From contig NZ_JACSOH010000017.1 of assembly GCF_014349235.1 (NCBI RefSeq), positions 37,348 to 101,347 of the forward strand: 64,000 nt of DNA, in the 5' to 3' direction. Under the pieces are notes generated by a model. The model saw only the letters and a list, made by a program, of their open reading frames with translations. It was not told where the DNA came from and did not search any database. This stretch comes from Cytophaga sp. FL35 (GTDB taxonomy: Bacteria > Bacteroidota > Bacteroidia > Flavobacteriales > Flavobacteriaceae). This document shows positions 1-9,736 of the stretch, piece by piece; the stretch's first letter is position 1; each line of letters opens with the position of its first letter. The position numbers and the translations under genes are program-made.

Positions 1-1000
1 CCCAGGTAGAACCCTTTCCATTTCGCAAAAGTCCGGCGCTACCACCTTCTTCGTTCATTATCAGCCAGGGACCATTATCAGAAGTGAAAACTAAAATCGT
101 GTTTTCATCGATTCCTATCTTTTTTAATTCATCTAGGATTTGGCCAACGCTATGGTCAATTTCTTCTACCACATCTCCATAGATACCCCTTGGACTTTTT
201 CCTTGAAATTCCTTAGATGCAAACAAAGGAACATGTGGAAGGTTATGTGCCAGGTATAAAAAGAAAGGTCCATCCCTTTTGTCATTTATGAACTTTATTG
301 CCTCCTCGGTGTATCGCTTCGTGATGGTATGTTGATCCGCTGGACGCTCGATAATTTCCATATCCCTCATCAAGGGAACATTGAATGTATTAATGTCCTT
401 TCTTTCCTCAGATTTCCAAAATTCAAAATATCCTCCCGCAGACCGGAACGGCACTATATTATCCATATCATTACTATATGGTATGCCAAAATAGGAATCG
501 AAACCGTGGCTCGTGGGCAAATATTCTTCCTTGTGTCCCAAATGCCATTTTCCTATAGCTGCTGTAGCATAACCGCCTTTTTTCATCTGTTCTGCCAGAG
601 TTACTTCAGACTGCGGCAGTCCGTTATGGGAATCAGGGAAAAGTACACGATTTTTGGAACTTGCCATTCCGCTTCTAACTGGAAGCCTTCCCGTTAACAA
701 GGCAGCCCTACTAGGGGTACACACACTAGCGCCGACATAGAAATTGGTCCACTTTTGACCCTCTGTGGCCATTTGGTCCAAATGTGGAGTTTTGATTGTC
801 GGGTGTCCATATGTCCCCAAATCACCATAACCGAGATCGTCGGCAAAAACGATGATTATATTGGGTTTTTCCATCTTGGAATTATCACCTTGGCCTAATG
901 CTGTAGAATTGAAAATCAATATGATTCCGAAAAAAATACAATACCTTCTATAGGATGCAATAACTAAATTTAACCGCCCACCTAGTTTTAAACTATTCAT
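1..1000 (-). CDS. Sulfatase, family S1 (3' end beyond window)
   Basis: Secreted or periplasmic sulfatase that would remove sulfate esters from a polysaccharide. The frame is open from an ATG at 998-1000 to the window edge, giving 333 residues without a stop. Residues 18-36 form a hydrophobic signal segment. A metal-binding [11 protein letters not shown] motif lies at 52-62. The catalytic signature CTPSR has its cysteine at residue 94 (codon 719-721), the residue converted to formylglycine in type I sulfatases. The usual xGKGST motif lies near the visible end. The gene is followed in the same direction by nothing visible and preceded by susD/susC, so it reads as the last visible gene of a glycan-uptake operon. 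The substrate cannot be told from the sequence. Confidence 0.93.
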   Translation of the reverse strand, partial: MNSLKLGGRLNLVIASYRRYCIFFGIILIFNSTALGQGDNSKMEKPNIIIVFADDLGYGDLGTYGHPTIKTPHLDQMATEGQKWTNFYVGASVCTPSRAALLTGRLPVRSGMASSKNRVLFPDSHNGLPQSEVTLAEQMKKGGYATAAIGKWHLGHKEEYLPTSHGFDSYFGIPYSNDMDNIVPFRSAGGYFEFWKSEERKDINTFNVPLMRDMEIIERPADQHTITKRYTEEAIKFINDKRDGPFFLYLAHNLPHVPLFASKEFQGKSPRGIYGDVVEEIDHSVGQILDELKKIGIDENTILVFTSDNGPWLIMNEEGGSAGLLRNGKGSTW

Positions 1001-1021
1001 AATGTTCAAATTAAAAATTTA

Positions 1022-2452
1022 TTAATAACCCGGATTTTGTTCCAGAACAGGATTTGCGTCCAAATTTGTTTGTGGAATAGGAAACAGTATATGAAAGTCT
1101 TGGGCATTCTTGCCTCGTGACTGAGCTCTTGAAATCATAACACCATGTCGTATCTGATCTTCTCTAGAATTTCCTTCAAAATAGAACTCCCATTCCCGCT
1201 CTCTTAGAATGATATCACGTAAAGAATTTTTTGTAAAATCTGATAACGTCAAAGGAGATGCATTTGCCCTATTTCTTACTTGATTAATAAGGTCTATAAC
1301 TTCTTGTGAAGGACCAGAAGATTCATTGAGTGCCTCAGCTCTCGTCAATAATATATCAGAATAACGGATTACTGGTATGTCATTACCTGCATTCGGTCCT
1401 ACAGCATTAGGGTCCCATGGAAGTTTATAAGGATGTGTTTGATCATTACCAAGTCCCTCAACGACCGTACCATCTGCCAAAGAGTATTCAGTAATTATTT
1501 GCGATACCCTTGTGTCCGTTGCCTCAAAAGAGTTGACAAATTCATCAAATAAATAGGTTCTTGCAGCATAAACAGCATTATTCGAAAATGGTCTAGGGTA
1601 CGCAGGTGGAAAAATTAAGGCATTAACTAAATTACTAGCCGTACCTGAACTAGCTAATTTGGGAAGTGTCCAAATTAGTTCGGCATTACCTTCATTTTCA
1701 ATTGCAAAAACATCACTGTAATTTGACAATAAAGTGTATTGGTCCAAGTCTATCACCTTCTTGGCTGTATCCGAAGCGTTTTCCCATTGCTTTGTGTTCA
1801 GATAATATTTCGAAAGTACAGCTAGTGCAATTCCTTTAGAAGCTTTACCAAAGGCTTCTGGTTCCAAAGGCAATGTTTCTACGGCAGCGATTAGTTCTTG
1901 TTCAATAAAATTTCTAACCTCTTCTTCACTAGCCCTTGGCTGTAAAGGGTCATCCGTAGGAGTTTTGTACAAGGGTACCCTGCCGAATAATTTGTATAAT
2001 TCAGAATAACACCAACCTCTTAAAAAATGGACCTCCGCTTCCGTTATCTGAATAAAAGTATTGGAAAATGCTTCATTTTCCAGATTGGCCAAAACTAAAT
2101 TAGCATCTCGAATTGAATTATAATACGTATTCCACATGGTAAGAAAATGATCATGATTACTTGTCCATGTATAGTTGATGTATTGCACCCACAATTCTTC
2201 TATCGATCCACCAGCTCCCCAAGTTTCACCCGTAGTCATCGTACCCATATGATATGGTGCCCATGCCGCAACTGCACCTGAACGATGTGCATAGGTATAA
2301 GCAGAATTCATTAAAGATGAAATTCCTTGTTCAGTAGTAAACAAAGTTGTTGGGGATAACTCAGAAAAAACTTCTTCATCAAGGCGATCTGAACAGCTCA
2401 ACATATTTAAACAAAAAAGGATGGCTATGATTTTATATTTATATGATTTCAT
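1022..2452 (-). CDS. SusD/RagB-family glycan-binding outer-membrane lipoprotein
   Basis: Surface lipoprotein that caps its SusC partner and binds the incoming glycan. It is 476 aa, a normal length for the family. A type II signal peptide ends in a lipobox with the lipidated cysteine at residue 20. The N-terminal SusD-like helices and the conserved C-terminal stretch (REREWEFYFEGNSREDQIRHG, shortened here to its key R-E-W-E-F and R-D-Q-I-R residues) are typical of RagB/SusD. It lies 20 bp downstream of susC on the same strand and 21 bp upstream of the sulfatase, so the three are likely co-transcribed. Confidence 0.95.
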   Translation of the reverse strand: MKSYKYKIIAILFCLNMLSCSDRLDEEVFSELSPTTLFTTEQGISSLMNSAYTYAHRSGAVAAWAPYHMGTMTTGETWGAGGSIEELWVQYINYTWTSNHDHFLTMWNTYYNSIRDANLVLANLENEAFSNTFIQITEAEVHFLRGWCYSELYKLFGRVPLYKTPTDDPLQPRASEEEVRNFIEQELIAAVETLPLEPEAFGKASKGIALAVLSKYYLNTKQWENASDTAKKVIDLDQYTLLSNYSDVFAIENEGNAELIWTLPKLASSGTASNLVNALIFPPAYPRPFSNNAVYAARTYLFDEFVNSFEATDTRVSQIITEYSLADGTVVEGLGNDQTHPYKLPWDPNAVGPNAGNDIPVIRYSDILLTRAEALNESSGPSQEVIDLINQVRNRANASPLTLSDFTKNSLRDIILREREWEFYFEGNSREDQIRHGVMISRAQSRGKNAQDFHILFPIPQTNLDANPVLEQNPGY

Positions 2453-2472
2453 AAGAATGTTTTTTTTAGACC

Positions 2473-5400
2473 TTAAAAGCTAGCTGACAACCCCAAGAGA
2501 TAAGTTCTGGCTAATGGATAACTACTGTAATCCACCCTTACATTACTACGGCCAAATGAATTTGCTTCAGGGTCAAAACCTACGTAATCAGTAATAGTAA
2601 AAAGGTTTTGACCAGTTAAATAAACTCTCATGGAATTTAGAAAATCTATGGGTTCTGTTGGAACATTATAGCTAAGCTGAACATTTTTGAGTCTTATGTA
2701 AGAAGCATCTTGAATTGTAAGAGTGTTCACTTTACTAGGGCCATAGGCATTGGGGTTAGTTGCTGAAGGCCATTTTGTATCAGTATTTTGAGGTGTCCAA
2801 CGATTTAAGATTGGTTCCGATAGGCGATTTCTTCTAAAGTTTGCAGGATAAATAGATTCGATTAAATTAATATTTATCAAATCAACTCCAGATTGACCTT
2901 GAAAGAAAAAATCCAATTGCAAGTTCTTGTAAGAAATAGAATTTTGAATACCATAAGTAAAGTCTGGATAAGGATTTCCGATAATAGTTTGGTCATCCGG
3001 ATTTATCACACCATCGCCATTTAGATCTTCAAATATTGGAAAGCCTGGTTCCGCAGTTGGTTGTGCAGAATTGGCAATGTCATCACCTTCTTGGAAAATT
3101 CCCGTAACGACATATCCATAGTAAGATGATAGTGGAGATTCTCTTTGAATGATTGCCGTATTTCCCACGGCCTGAATATTACCCGTTACGATACTTTCAA
3201 TTCTGCCCAAATCGACAACCTCATTTCTAATAGCGGAAAAATTAAAGGAAGTACTCCATTTGAAATTGTCATTTATTATGTTCGTTGAATTTAGAAGAAA
3301 TTCAAAACCTTTATTCTTAACAACTCCCACATTACTTAGAACAGAGGAATAACCAGAAGCACTGGGTAACGGAAGGTTGAATAACAAATCCTTAGAGCTT
3401 TTGGTAAAATAATCAATGGTTGCGCTGTAGCGACCTCCTGAAATTCCTATATCCAAACCTAAATTGAACTGTTCTGTGGTCTCCCACTTTAAATCCGGGT
3501 TAGCGATACGGCTTGGTCTAATTCCTACCTGTGCGATACCATCGTAAATGACTTCTGGTCCTGTACCAAAGGTAAGTTGCGAAGCATAATTTCCAATTTC
3601 CTGGTTACCAGTCTGGCCCCAGCTAGCCCTTAATTTTAATTGGCTAATATAATCGGGAATAAAGTCCTCTTCCTCCAGTTTATAACCAACGGCAACAGAA
3701 GGAAAATATCCCCATTTGTTATTGGCTCCAAACCTAGATGAACCATCAGCACGAAGGGAGCCTGTAAATAGAATTTTATTGAACAAATTATAATTAACAC
3801 GCCCCAAATAAGAGAGAAGCGTGTTTTCCTCCTTACCACTATAAAGATTATCAGTATTAGTATTACCCAAAGCAAGGTTGTTTGTTGTCAGATTATCCGT
3901 TGGAAACCCACTTATATCACCTGCAAAAAATCTAGTATCAAATTTTTGATAAGTTACCCCTCCAAGAATAGTAAGTGCTTGATTTTTATCAAACTCCTTA
4001 TTATAAGTCATCGTGTACTCAAACAAATAATTTGATCTTTCCAAAGTATTGATAGCCGCAATACCATCTGCTCCACCTCCCCGTAGAGTATTTTTATTAT
4101 TATATATATCCCTACGTGAATTTTGTCTATCGGTACCAAAATTAAATTTACCGGACAGTAAATCTGAAAAGTTATAATTTACAAAAGCACTACCAAACGT
4201 TCGGTTTGTCTCATTTAAACTTGTTATACCTCTTATGAGAGTTACCGGATTATTTACAGTCAAATTTGAAGATTGCGAAAAAGAACCATCTGGATTAAAA
4301 ATTGGCTCAGTTGGATCATACAACAAAGAAGCATAAATTGGTCCAGCATTTTCATTTGTGTTTATACCATCTATACTATTATTATCCTTGATTAAACTTG
4401 TATTGAAGTTAACTCCTATTTGCGCTCGTTCTCCAATTTTAGTTTCCAAGTTTATTCTTCCAGTATACCTTTTAAGACCAGAATTTTCGACGACACCTTC
4501 TTGGTCAAAATAATTCACTGAGGCATAGTACGAAGTTTTATCACTTGCTCCGCTAACGGAAAGTGTATGATTGGAAATAGGAGCAGAACGGAAAATTTCG
4601 TCTTGCCAATCAACCCCAACTCCTATGCTTTCTATATCTTCGTTAGAGAAGAGAGAATTGTTTCCTTGTGCTATAGACAAATCATTTATTGCCTTAATGT
4701 ATTCAGAAGTAGACAATACATCTAATTGCTTTGCGACATTTTGGACACCTCCATATACGTCATATGTTATATTAATTTTACCTTGCTTTCCTTTTTTTGT
4801 AGTGATTAAAATAACCCCATTAGCACCACGCGAACCATAAATAGCTGTAGCTGATGCATCCTTTAAAATCTCGATAGATTGTATGTCTGCGGGGTTAAGA
4901 GCGTTAAGCGGATTTCTTGGACTTTGGTTATCGCTAACTTGAGCAACACCACCTGAACCCAAATTAGGACTGTTATCAATCGGAAAACCATCTATTACGT
5001 AAAGAGGCTCATTGCTAGCATTTAGTGAATTGGAACCCCTAATCCGGATTGCGAGCCCTCCACCTGGTTCAGAGCTCGCTTGGTTTATTTGTACTCCTGC
5101 CGCTCTACCTAGCATTAGTTGATCAACGGAAGAATTCGCTCCTGGATTTAAATCATCAGGACTAAGCGAGGCAACAGCTCCGGTTAAGTCACTTTTCTTT
5201 TGTGTTCCATATCCTACTACCACCACTTCATCAAGTCCAGCAGCACTTTCCTCCAACGTTATAGTTAGACTGCTTTGGTTGTTCACCGGTATTGCTTTTG
5301 AAGCAAAACCGATATAGCTGACCTCTAAAATAGCGTTATCATCAGCAACCGAAATAGAAAAATTACCATCGAAATCGGTTTGGGTCCCATTGGTGGTCCC

Positions 5401-5892
5401 TTTTTCAATAATATTGGCACCTGCCAAAGGAAGACCATCACTATCCGATACTGTACCGGTAATGGCTTGCTGTAAGTCTTCGGGCCGCGGTTTAAGCGTG
5501 CTTATTTTGTCGGGGACAGCTATTTTTTCAATTTTCCGCAAAAGAATCTTGCGGTCATCGATTTCATAGGTCGTTTTCCCCAAATTAAATAGCCTTGCCA
5601 GCACTTGATCAATAGATGCTTTTCTCACTTTAACGCTGACCCTTCGTGTTAAATCGACCGCATCGGTATGGTAGAAGAATTTAAACTCGGTTTTGGTTTC
5701 AATTTCTTCCAATACTTCTTTTACCGTGGCATTTTGCTCGTCTAAGGTCAGCTTGGTTTTTTGGGCATACGAAGAATTGGCGTGAACCAAAAAGCCTAAG
5801 GTCAAGAAAAAAAGAAGTGAAAACTTCATTTTCAGTTCATAATTAATACGCCAAAGAGAAGCACCCCTCCCTGACTTTGGTGGTTTTTTCAT
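2473..5892 (-). CDS. SusC/RagA-family TonB-dependent transporter with STN signalling domain
   Basis: Outer-membrane TonB-dependent importer of 1139 aa. In order: a signal region (hydrophobic 24-38), an STN domain at about 46-118, a carboxypeptidase-D-like beta domain at about 143-215, the TonB-box/plug region beginning DEVVVVGYGTQKKSDLTGAV at 221, then the beta-barrel ending in a C-terminal aromatic (LGLSASF). The STN domain is found in transporters that signal to a FecR-type anti-sigma factor, and a FecR gene and ECF sigma gene lie immediately upstream. That points to substrate-induced control of this operon. The start at 5892 gives a long N-terminus. An internal ATG at 5827-5829 would give a conventional signal peptide (MKFSLLFFLTLGFLVHA), but the long form is common in this family. 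Confidence 0.95.
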   Translation of the reverse strand: MKKPPKSGRGASLWRINYELKMKFSLLFFLTLGFLVHANSSYAQKTKLTLDEQNATVKEVLEEIETKTEFKFFYHTDAVDLTRRVSVKVRKASIDQVLARLFNLGKTTYEIDDRKILLRKIEKIAVPDKISTLKPRPEDLQQAITGTVSDSDGLPLAGANIIEKGTTNGTQTDFDGNFSISVADDNAILEVSYIGFASKAIPVNNQSSLTITLEESAAGLDEVVVVGYGTQKKSDLTGAVASLSPDDLNPGANSSVDQLMLGRAAGVQINQASSEPGGGLAIRIRGSNSLNASNEPLYVIDGFPIDNSPNLGSGGVAQVSDNQSPRNPLNALNPADIQSIEILKDASATAIYGSRGANGVILITTKKGKQGKINITYDVYGGVQNVAKQLDVLSTSEYIKAINDLSIAQGNNSLFSNEDIESIGVGVDWQDEIFRSAPISNHTLSVSGASDKTSYYASVNYFDQEGVVENSGLKRYTGRINLETKIGERAQIGVNFNTSLIKDNNSIDGINTNENAGPIYASLLYDPTEPIFNPDGSFSQSSNLTVNNPVTLIRGITSLNETNRTFGSAFVNYNFSDLLSGKFNFGTDRQNSRRDIYNNKNTLRGGGADGIAAINTLERSNYLFEYTMTYNKEFDKNQALTILGGVTYQKFDTRFFAGDISGFPTDNLTTNNLALGNTNTDNLYSGKEENTLLSYLGRVNYNLFNKILFTGSLRADGSSRFGANNKWGYFPSVAVGYKLEEEDFIPDYISQLKLRASWGQTGNQEIGNYASQLTFGTGPEVIYDGIAQVGIRPSRIANPDLKWETTEQFNLGLDIGISGGRYSATIDYFTKSSKDLLFNLPLPSASGYSSVLSNVGVVKNKGFEFLLNSTNIINDNFKWSTSFNFSAIRNEVVDLGRIESIVTGNIQAVGNTAIIQRESPLSSYYGYVVTGIFQEGDDIANSAQPTAEPGFPIFEDLNGDGVINPDDQTIIGNPYPDFTYGIQNSISYKNLQLDFFFQGQSGVDLININLIESIYPANFRRNRLSEPILNRWTPQNTDTKWPSATNPNAYGPSKVNTLTIQDASYIRLKNVQLSYNVPTEPIDFLNSMRVYLTGQNLFTITDYVGFDPEANSFGRSNVRVDYSSYPLARTYLLGLSASF

Positions 5893-5936
5893 AATTTTGA
5901 GTGTTTATTGATGATTACTTAAAGTGATCATTCACG

Positions 5937-5968
5937 AAATCGGGAAATGTTGCACCATTTTCCGATTT
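5937..5968. repeat. Inverted repeat between fecR and susC
   Basis: Two 11-base arms (aaatcgggaaa at 5937-5947 and ttttccgattt at 5958-5968) are complementary except at one position and enclose a 10-base loop. The A/T-rich flank is on the plus-strand side, so it is not a classic terminator for the minus-strand genes. It could be an mRNA hairpin in the leader of susC or a weak attenuator between fecR and susC. Confidence 0.5.
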
Positions 5969-6030
5969 TTTTATGATGATGATCAATCTTGTATTTTACA
6001 AGAATGGGTCTATTCGCATACTTTCATTGG

Positions 6031-7197
6031 CTACTTGTTTTCGTTTACAATTATCTTGTTCTCTATAATGGTATAATCCACATCATAAGCTTTTTTGAAA
6101 TAGGAGAATACCTGTTCAATGGTTTCATACTCCGTTTCTACGGTAGCATTAAAGGTTTCATTGGCGATGGCCTTATTATTATTGATGATGACCACATTGT
6201 AATGCCGTTCTAATTTTCTGATGATATTTTCAAAGGTTTCATTTCTAAACACCAAATTACCTTGTAGCCACGAAGTATATAGCTCGGTATTGACCTTTTG
6301 ACTACTAAACTCTTTGTGTCGTTTATCTACCCGTCCTTTGTTTCCGGGTTCCAAGAAATTCTCGGCCTGTCTTTTCCCTTCTCCCATGGCGTTCATACTT
6401 ACCGATCCGTCGACCAGCACTACTTCGTAGGCCTCATCTTCAGGATAATTGGCCATATTGAACTTGGTTCCGTATACCCTAACATCCAATTCTTGCGAAT
6501 TGACGACGAATTGCCTTTCCTTATTATGGCTCACTTCAAAAAAGGCCTCTCCGACCAGCTGCACTTCTCGCGGTTTATTATCGAGAAAGACCGAAGGGTA
6601 AGTCAAAACACTACCGGCGTTTAAATACACTTTAGTGCTATCGGACAATAAAATTTCAAAGCGCTTACCTCTTGGTATGGTCAGCGTATTCATAATCGGC
6701 TCCACCGAAGTGTTCAAATTCGCATAGCTCAATTGATTTCCGGATTGCTGGCCGACGACCTCCCCGTTCTCAGTGGTTACATTCCCATTTTCATTTTCCG
6801 AGATGACCTGTACCTGTCCGTTGCCTAATTGCAGGGTGATGGTATTTTCTCGCGGAATAATTACTTTTTCGGTGGTAATCACCGATTCCTTTTTTAAGAG
6901 AAATCCCAACCCCAGGAACAGGAGGGCTATGGCCGCATATTTCATGAATTTCATCATAGGCAGCGGAACGATTGGCCGGGTATTCTTCTTTATCTGCTTG
7001 ATCAACTCTTGTCGTACTTTCTCTAGATCTGGGTCGTGCATGGCTATATTAAGGGCAAATTGGGTATTTACATAAGCTTTGAAAACAGCTTGGTTATTTT
7101 CATCTTCCAACCAAGTATTCAAAAGGTTTAAGTCTTCCACATCGGCAGATTGCGAAAGAAACTTTACAATACTGTTTTCGATATTTTTAGGGACCAT
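6031..7197 (-). CDS. FecR-family anti-sigma factor
   Basis: Inner-membrane anti-sigma factor of 388 aa that would hold the divergently encoded ECF sigma factor until the SusC transporter signals. The cytoplasmic N-terminal region covers about 1-78. One transmembrane helix follows at about 85-102 (YAAIALLFLGLGFLL). The periplasmic FecR domain is at about 170-275, with the typical IPRGKRFEILLSDSTKVYLNAGS stretch beginning near 172. A DUF4974-type C-terminal domain is at about 315-385. It is separated from the sigma gene by a short divergent intergenic region and lies directly upstream of susC, the standard flavobacterial trans-envelope signalling set. Confidence 0.93.
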   Translation of the reverse strand: MVPKNIENSIVKFLSQSADVEDLNLLNTWLEDENNQAVFKAYVNTQFALNIAMHDPDLEKVRQELIKQIKKNTRPIVPLPMMKFMKYAAIALLFLGLGFLLKKESVITTEKVIIPRENTITLQLGNGQVQVISENENGNVTTENGEVVGQQSGNQLSYANLNTSVEPIMNTLTIPRGKRFEILLSDSTKVYLNAGSVLTYPSVFLDNKPREVQLVGEAFFEVSHNKERQFVVNSQELDVRVYGTKFNMANYPEDEAYEVVLVDGSVSMNAMGEGKRQAENFLEPGNKGRVDKRHKEFSSQKVNTELYTSWLQGNLVFRNETFENIIRKLERHYNVVIINNNKAIANETFNATVETEYETIEQVFSYFKKAYDVDYTIIENKIIVNENK

Positions 7198-7313
7198 TTC
7201 TGTTTTGCTCTTTATTATTCTACAAGCGACATTTTCAATACCCTAACTTTTTTTTAATTTTTTTTTGAATATCATATAATTTTTATTGTTTATTTGTGAT
7301 ATAGTCAGTGTTT

Positions 7314-7916
7314 ATGAATTTTGAAGACAATAAAATTTTAGTCACCGAATTAAAAAAAGGAAGCGAAAAAGCCTATATGTTCTTGCTGAACAAATACCAT
7401 CGCCCACTAAATGCCTATGCCCTGACCTTGACCCATGAAGCCTCGAGTGCCCAAGACATCGTACAAAATGTATTTTTAAAAACTTGGAAGTCTAGAAAAA
7501 AACTAAATCCCGATTTTGCCATCAGGGGTTTCCTCTATAAATGTGTTTACAATGAGTTTTTAAACCATTACCAGAAAAACAAGTCCGTTTTCTTATTACA
7601 CCAGAAATACCTCGAATTTGCGCACCAGGTCGCCGAAGAAAGTGATGATACAGCTATTGCAAGAATGATTGAAATTGTCAATAATGAGATTCAAAAACTA
7701 CCTCCAAAGTGCCAAAAGGTGTTTATTTTAAGTAAAAAAGAGGGCTTGACGAATAATGAAATTGCCGATTACTTAAATATTTCGATAAAAACGGTGGAAG
7801 CCCAGATTACAAAAGCATTCGTCATCCTCAAAAACAAATTGGGAGAGAAGTATGCACATGTGATGTTTCTGGTTTTTGATCAGCCACACTTGAGACCTAT
7901 AACTGTTGTTAAATAG
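7314..7916 (+). CDS. ECF RNA polymerase sigma factor (sigma-70 family)
   Basis: ECF sigma factor, about 200 aa, predicted to activate the susC/susD/sulfatase operon. Region 2 includes ALTLTHEASSAQDIVQNVFLKTW near residues 35-57. Region 4 carries the helix-turn-helix KEGLTNNEIADYLNISIKTV near 145-165. The frame is also open from a GTG at 7308, but the ATG at 7314 is preferred because it gives the usual short N-terminus. It is divergent from fecR. A strong bidirectional terminator follows at 7931-7967. Confidence 0.92.
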   Translation: MNFEDNKILVTELKKGSEKAYMFLLNKYHRPLNAYALTLTHEASSAQDIVQNVFLKTWKSRKKLNPDFAIRGFLYKCVYNEFLNHYQKNKSVFLLHQKYLEFAHQVAEESDDTAIARMIEIVNNEIQKLPPKCQKVFILSKKEGLTNNEIADYLNISIKTVEAQITKAFVILKNKLGEKYAHVMFLVFDQPHLRPITVVK

Positions 7917-7930
7917 ACCATGGTTTAAAA

Positions 7931-7967
7931 CAAAAAAGAGCCACCGATTTCTCAGTGGCTCTTTTTT
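7931..7967. terminator. Bidirectional rho-independent terminator
   Basis: A perfect 13-bp stem (aaaaaagagccac at 7932-7944 with gtggctctttttt at 7955-7967) has a 10-base loop and U-tracts in both directions. It ends the sigma-factor transcript on the plus strand. On the minus strand it would follow a tRNA-like 3' end at 7968-7980, which suggests it was originally the terminator of a tRNA gene now displaced by insertion of the element to the right. Confidence 0.85.
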
Positions 7968-7980
7968 GTCGGGGTGGCAG
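7964..7980. other. Putative attachment core (left copy), tRNA 3'-end-like
   Basis: The 17-base sequence ttttgtcggggtggcag occurs again in the same orientation at 40753-40769. Its reverse complement (ctgccaccccgac) matches the T-stem/acceptor 3' end common in flavobacterial tRNAs, but no tRNA body follows. The neighbouring terminator and the integrase near the second copy fit an attL/attR pair. This reading is inferred from the repeat and its context. Confidence 0.65.
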
Positions 7981-8040
7981 AACTACCAACCCTTTCATAC
8001 CAACCTCTATATCAATTAGTTACTTTACATTTTTCATTTC

Positions 8041-8062
8041 AGGTAACCGAATAGGTAACTTT
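8041..8062. repeat. 22-bp direct repeat, putative integrase arm site (left)
   Basis: aggtaaccgaataggtaact plus tt is identical to 40636-40657 and in the same orientation. It lies about 60 bp inside the left core repeat, while the other copy lies about 95 bp inside the right core. Each copy contains two spaced ggtaac half-sites. This is what arm-type integrase binding sites look like, but binding is not shown. Confidence 0.6.
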
Positions 8063-8136
8063 AGACCGCTTCAAATTAACTTTTGTGCAAATTAGATAAA
8101 ATTTAAAGTATTATATAATAAATGCTAAAAATTAAC

Positions 8137-9276
8137 TTACCCACCTATCACACTACTTAGCTTGAACATGGGTAAATACATCGAAACTAAAATAACACCA
8201 ACAAATAAGCCAACCAGAATAATTATCAGTGGTTCCATTAAGGTCGAAAGCATTTTAGATTTTTGCTGTACTTCAATAGCGTACTGTTCATTAAGTCGTT
8301 GAAAAATATATTCCGTCTGATTTGTCTCTTCTGCTACTTTTACCAGTGAAACCATTTTATTATCGAAAATTTTAATTTGAGACATACTATGACTAAGACT
8401 TTGACCAATCAAAACTTGCGATTCAATTTTCATTAATGCTTCTCTTAAAGGATAAAAATCTATCATCTTTTCAACCAATTGAATGCTGTTCAGCAAGGGT
8501 ACCTTTGAAGCGGTCAATAAAGCCACAGCCTGAGTGAATTGGGTCAAGTACACCGACTTAATAAAATTACCGACATAAGGTATTTTCATCATTAGTGAGT
8601 CTCTTCTTTTTTTGAAAGAAACATTATTCTTAATTAGCTGAAGAGTAATAAATAATAAAAAGAAGATACCAATTATCAATGCACCGTAGTCTTCAATAAA
8701 AGCGGAAATACTAACAATAATTTTCGTAATGCTAGGCAGGTCCACATTGTTTTGCCGAAAAATATCTTCAAACATTGGAACCACCATTTTAAGCATAAAA
8801 ATGACCACTAAGATTGCAGTAAGCAGTATGATTGTAGGATAAGTCAGAGCACTTATGAGTGCCCTCCTCTGCTCATTTTTTCTCGCATAAAACAATCCCA
8901 ATTCCTCTACTATTTTTGACAGCGTTCCGGTCTCCTCTCCTATTTTTACGGAATGGTACTCATATTCTGAAAACTCCTTTCTTTCAGATAATATCTCAAA
9001 CAGGCTATTTCCAGAAATTAAAGAATCTACAATTTCACCAAAAAAGATTTGTAATTTTTCTTTTTTCTGATTCCCCTGAATTAAAGACAAAGCTTCCTTA
9101 AGACTAATCCCTGCCTTAAGCAATACTCCTAACTCAGAATAAAAATCCTCCTTTTTTTTATTGCCGAAAAACTTTCCGAAGAAAGTAATCTCCTTTTGCA
9201 AAGTTTGGGCGAGCCAATTTTCATCGGAGGTCGACGGTTCTGTACTATCAGCTATATGTTCCAATTTAAAGCCCAT
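8137..9276 (-). CDS. GspF/PilC-like inner-membrane platform protein
   Basis: Inner-membrane platform of a type II secretion or type IV pilus-like machine, 379 aa. It has the two repeated T2SSF domains (about 45-165 and 245-370), each with a helical cytoplasmic part (for example FYSELGVLLKAGISLKEALS near 44) and three hydrophobic spans (near 142-165, 193-215 and 345-370). It is the last gene of the minus-strand operon 12912-8137, which otherwise encodes pseudopilins and lipoproteins. The ATPase, secretin, major pseudopilin and prepilin peptidase are in the plus-strand operon at 30-36 kb. Confidence 0.92.
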   Translation of the reverse strand: MGFKLEHIADSTEPSTSDENWLAQTLQKEITFFGKFFGNKKKEDFYSELGVLLKAGISLKEALSLIQGNQKKEKLQIFFGEIVDSLISGNSLFEILSERKEFSEYEYHSVKIGEETGTLSKIVEELGLFYARKNEQRRALISALTYPTIILLTAILVVIFMLKMVVPMFEDIFRQNNVDLPSITKIIVSISAFIEDYGALIIGIFFLLFITLQLIKNNVSFKKRRDSLMMKIPYVGNFIKSVYLTQFTQAVALLTASKVPLLNSIQLVEKMIDFYPLREALMKIESQVLIGQSLSHSMSQIKIFDNKMVSLVKVAEETNQTEYIFQRLNEQYAIEVQQKSKMLSTLMEPLIIILVGLFVGVILVSMYLPMFKLSSVIGG

Positions 9277-9279
9277 CTT

Positions 9280-9735
9280 CTACTGCATAAAGTTATACGC
9301 ACTGTTTTGTTTATAAACAAAGAGTGTTTGGTTACCTGATTTCTTATCTGAAATGAACTTGAGGGCATCAATTTTTCCTAATTGAACAGGCCGGTTTCGA
9401 AAAAAGAAATTTTGACCATCCAATTTTACAAAAAAGGTATCCTTCTCCTTTACAATATAATCTTGATATAATTCGTACTGTATCTGCCCCATTGCATTGT
9501 TCAACTTGATTTCTTGTCTGTGGGTATCTAGCCAAATACTTTCATAGCTATTGAAATCAACCCATAGCGACTGTTTTAAAGAATTTAAATCATTTTGTCT
9601 CTCATAATTGCCTTGAATACCTAACATTTGATTTTGAACAAGATTTAAAACTGCAAAAGCCATTCCTACGACAATGGTTGTAATCAATAACGATATGATT
9701 ATTTCGCTCAGCGTAAAAGCCTTTACTTTCATCAT
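9280..9735 (-). CDS. Minor pseudopilin (GspJ/GspI-like)
   Basis: 151 aa with a class III (prepilin) signal. A short basic leader MMKVKA is followed by FTLSE and a hydrophobic helix (IIISLLITTIVVGMAFAVL). The predicted cleavage is after Ala6, with the conserved Glu at +5. The rest is a small soluble domain without recognisable motifs. It lies 3 bp upstream of gspF and 1 bp downstream of the preceding pseudopilin. Which minor pseudopilin it equals (H, I or J) cannot be decided by eye. Confidence 0.8.
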   Translation of the reverse strand: MMKVKAFTLSEIIISLLITTIVVGMAFAVLNLVQNQMLGIQGNYERQNDLNSLKQSLWVDFNSYESIWLDTHRQEIKLNNAMGQIQYELYQDYIVKEKDTFFVKLDGQNFFFRNRPVQLGKIDALKFISDKKSGNQTLFVYKQNSAYNFMQ

Positions 9736-9736
9736 T

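Noticed and set aside
329..697. 122-codon plus-strand frame
   Set aside because: Antisense shadow of the sulfatase, whose catalytic motif lies on the opposite strand.
5893..6030. Target of the predicted Cas12f guide upstream of susC
   Set aside because: No match to 57569-57588 could be seen by eye in this leader on either strand.
7968..8040. A tRNA gene on the minus strand
   Set aside because: Only the 3' end-like 13 bases are present; no anticodon arm or D arm can be folded from the following sequence.
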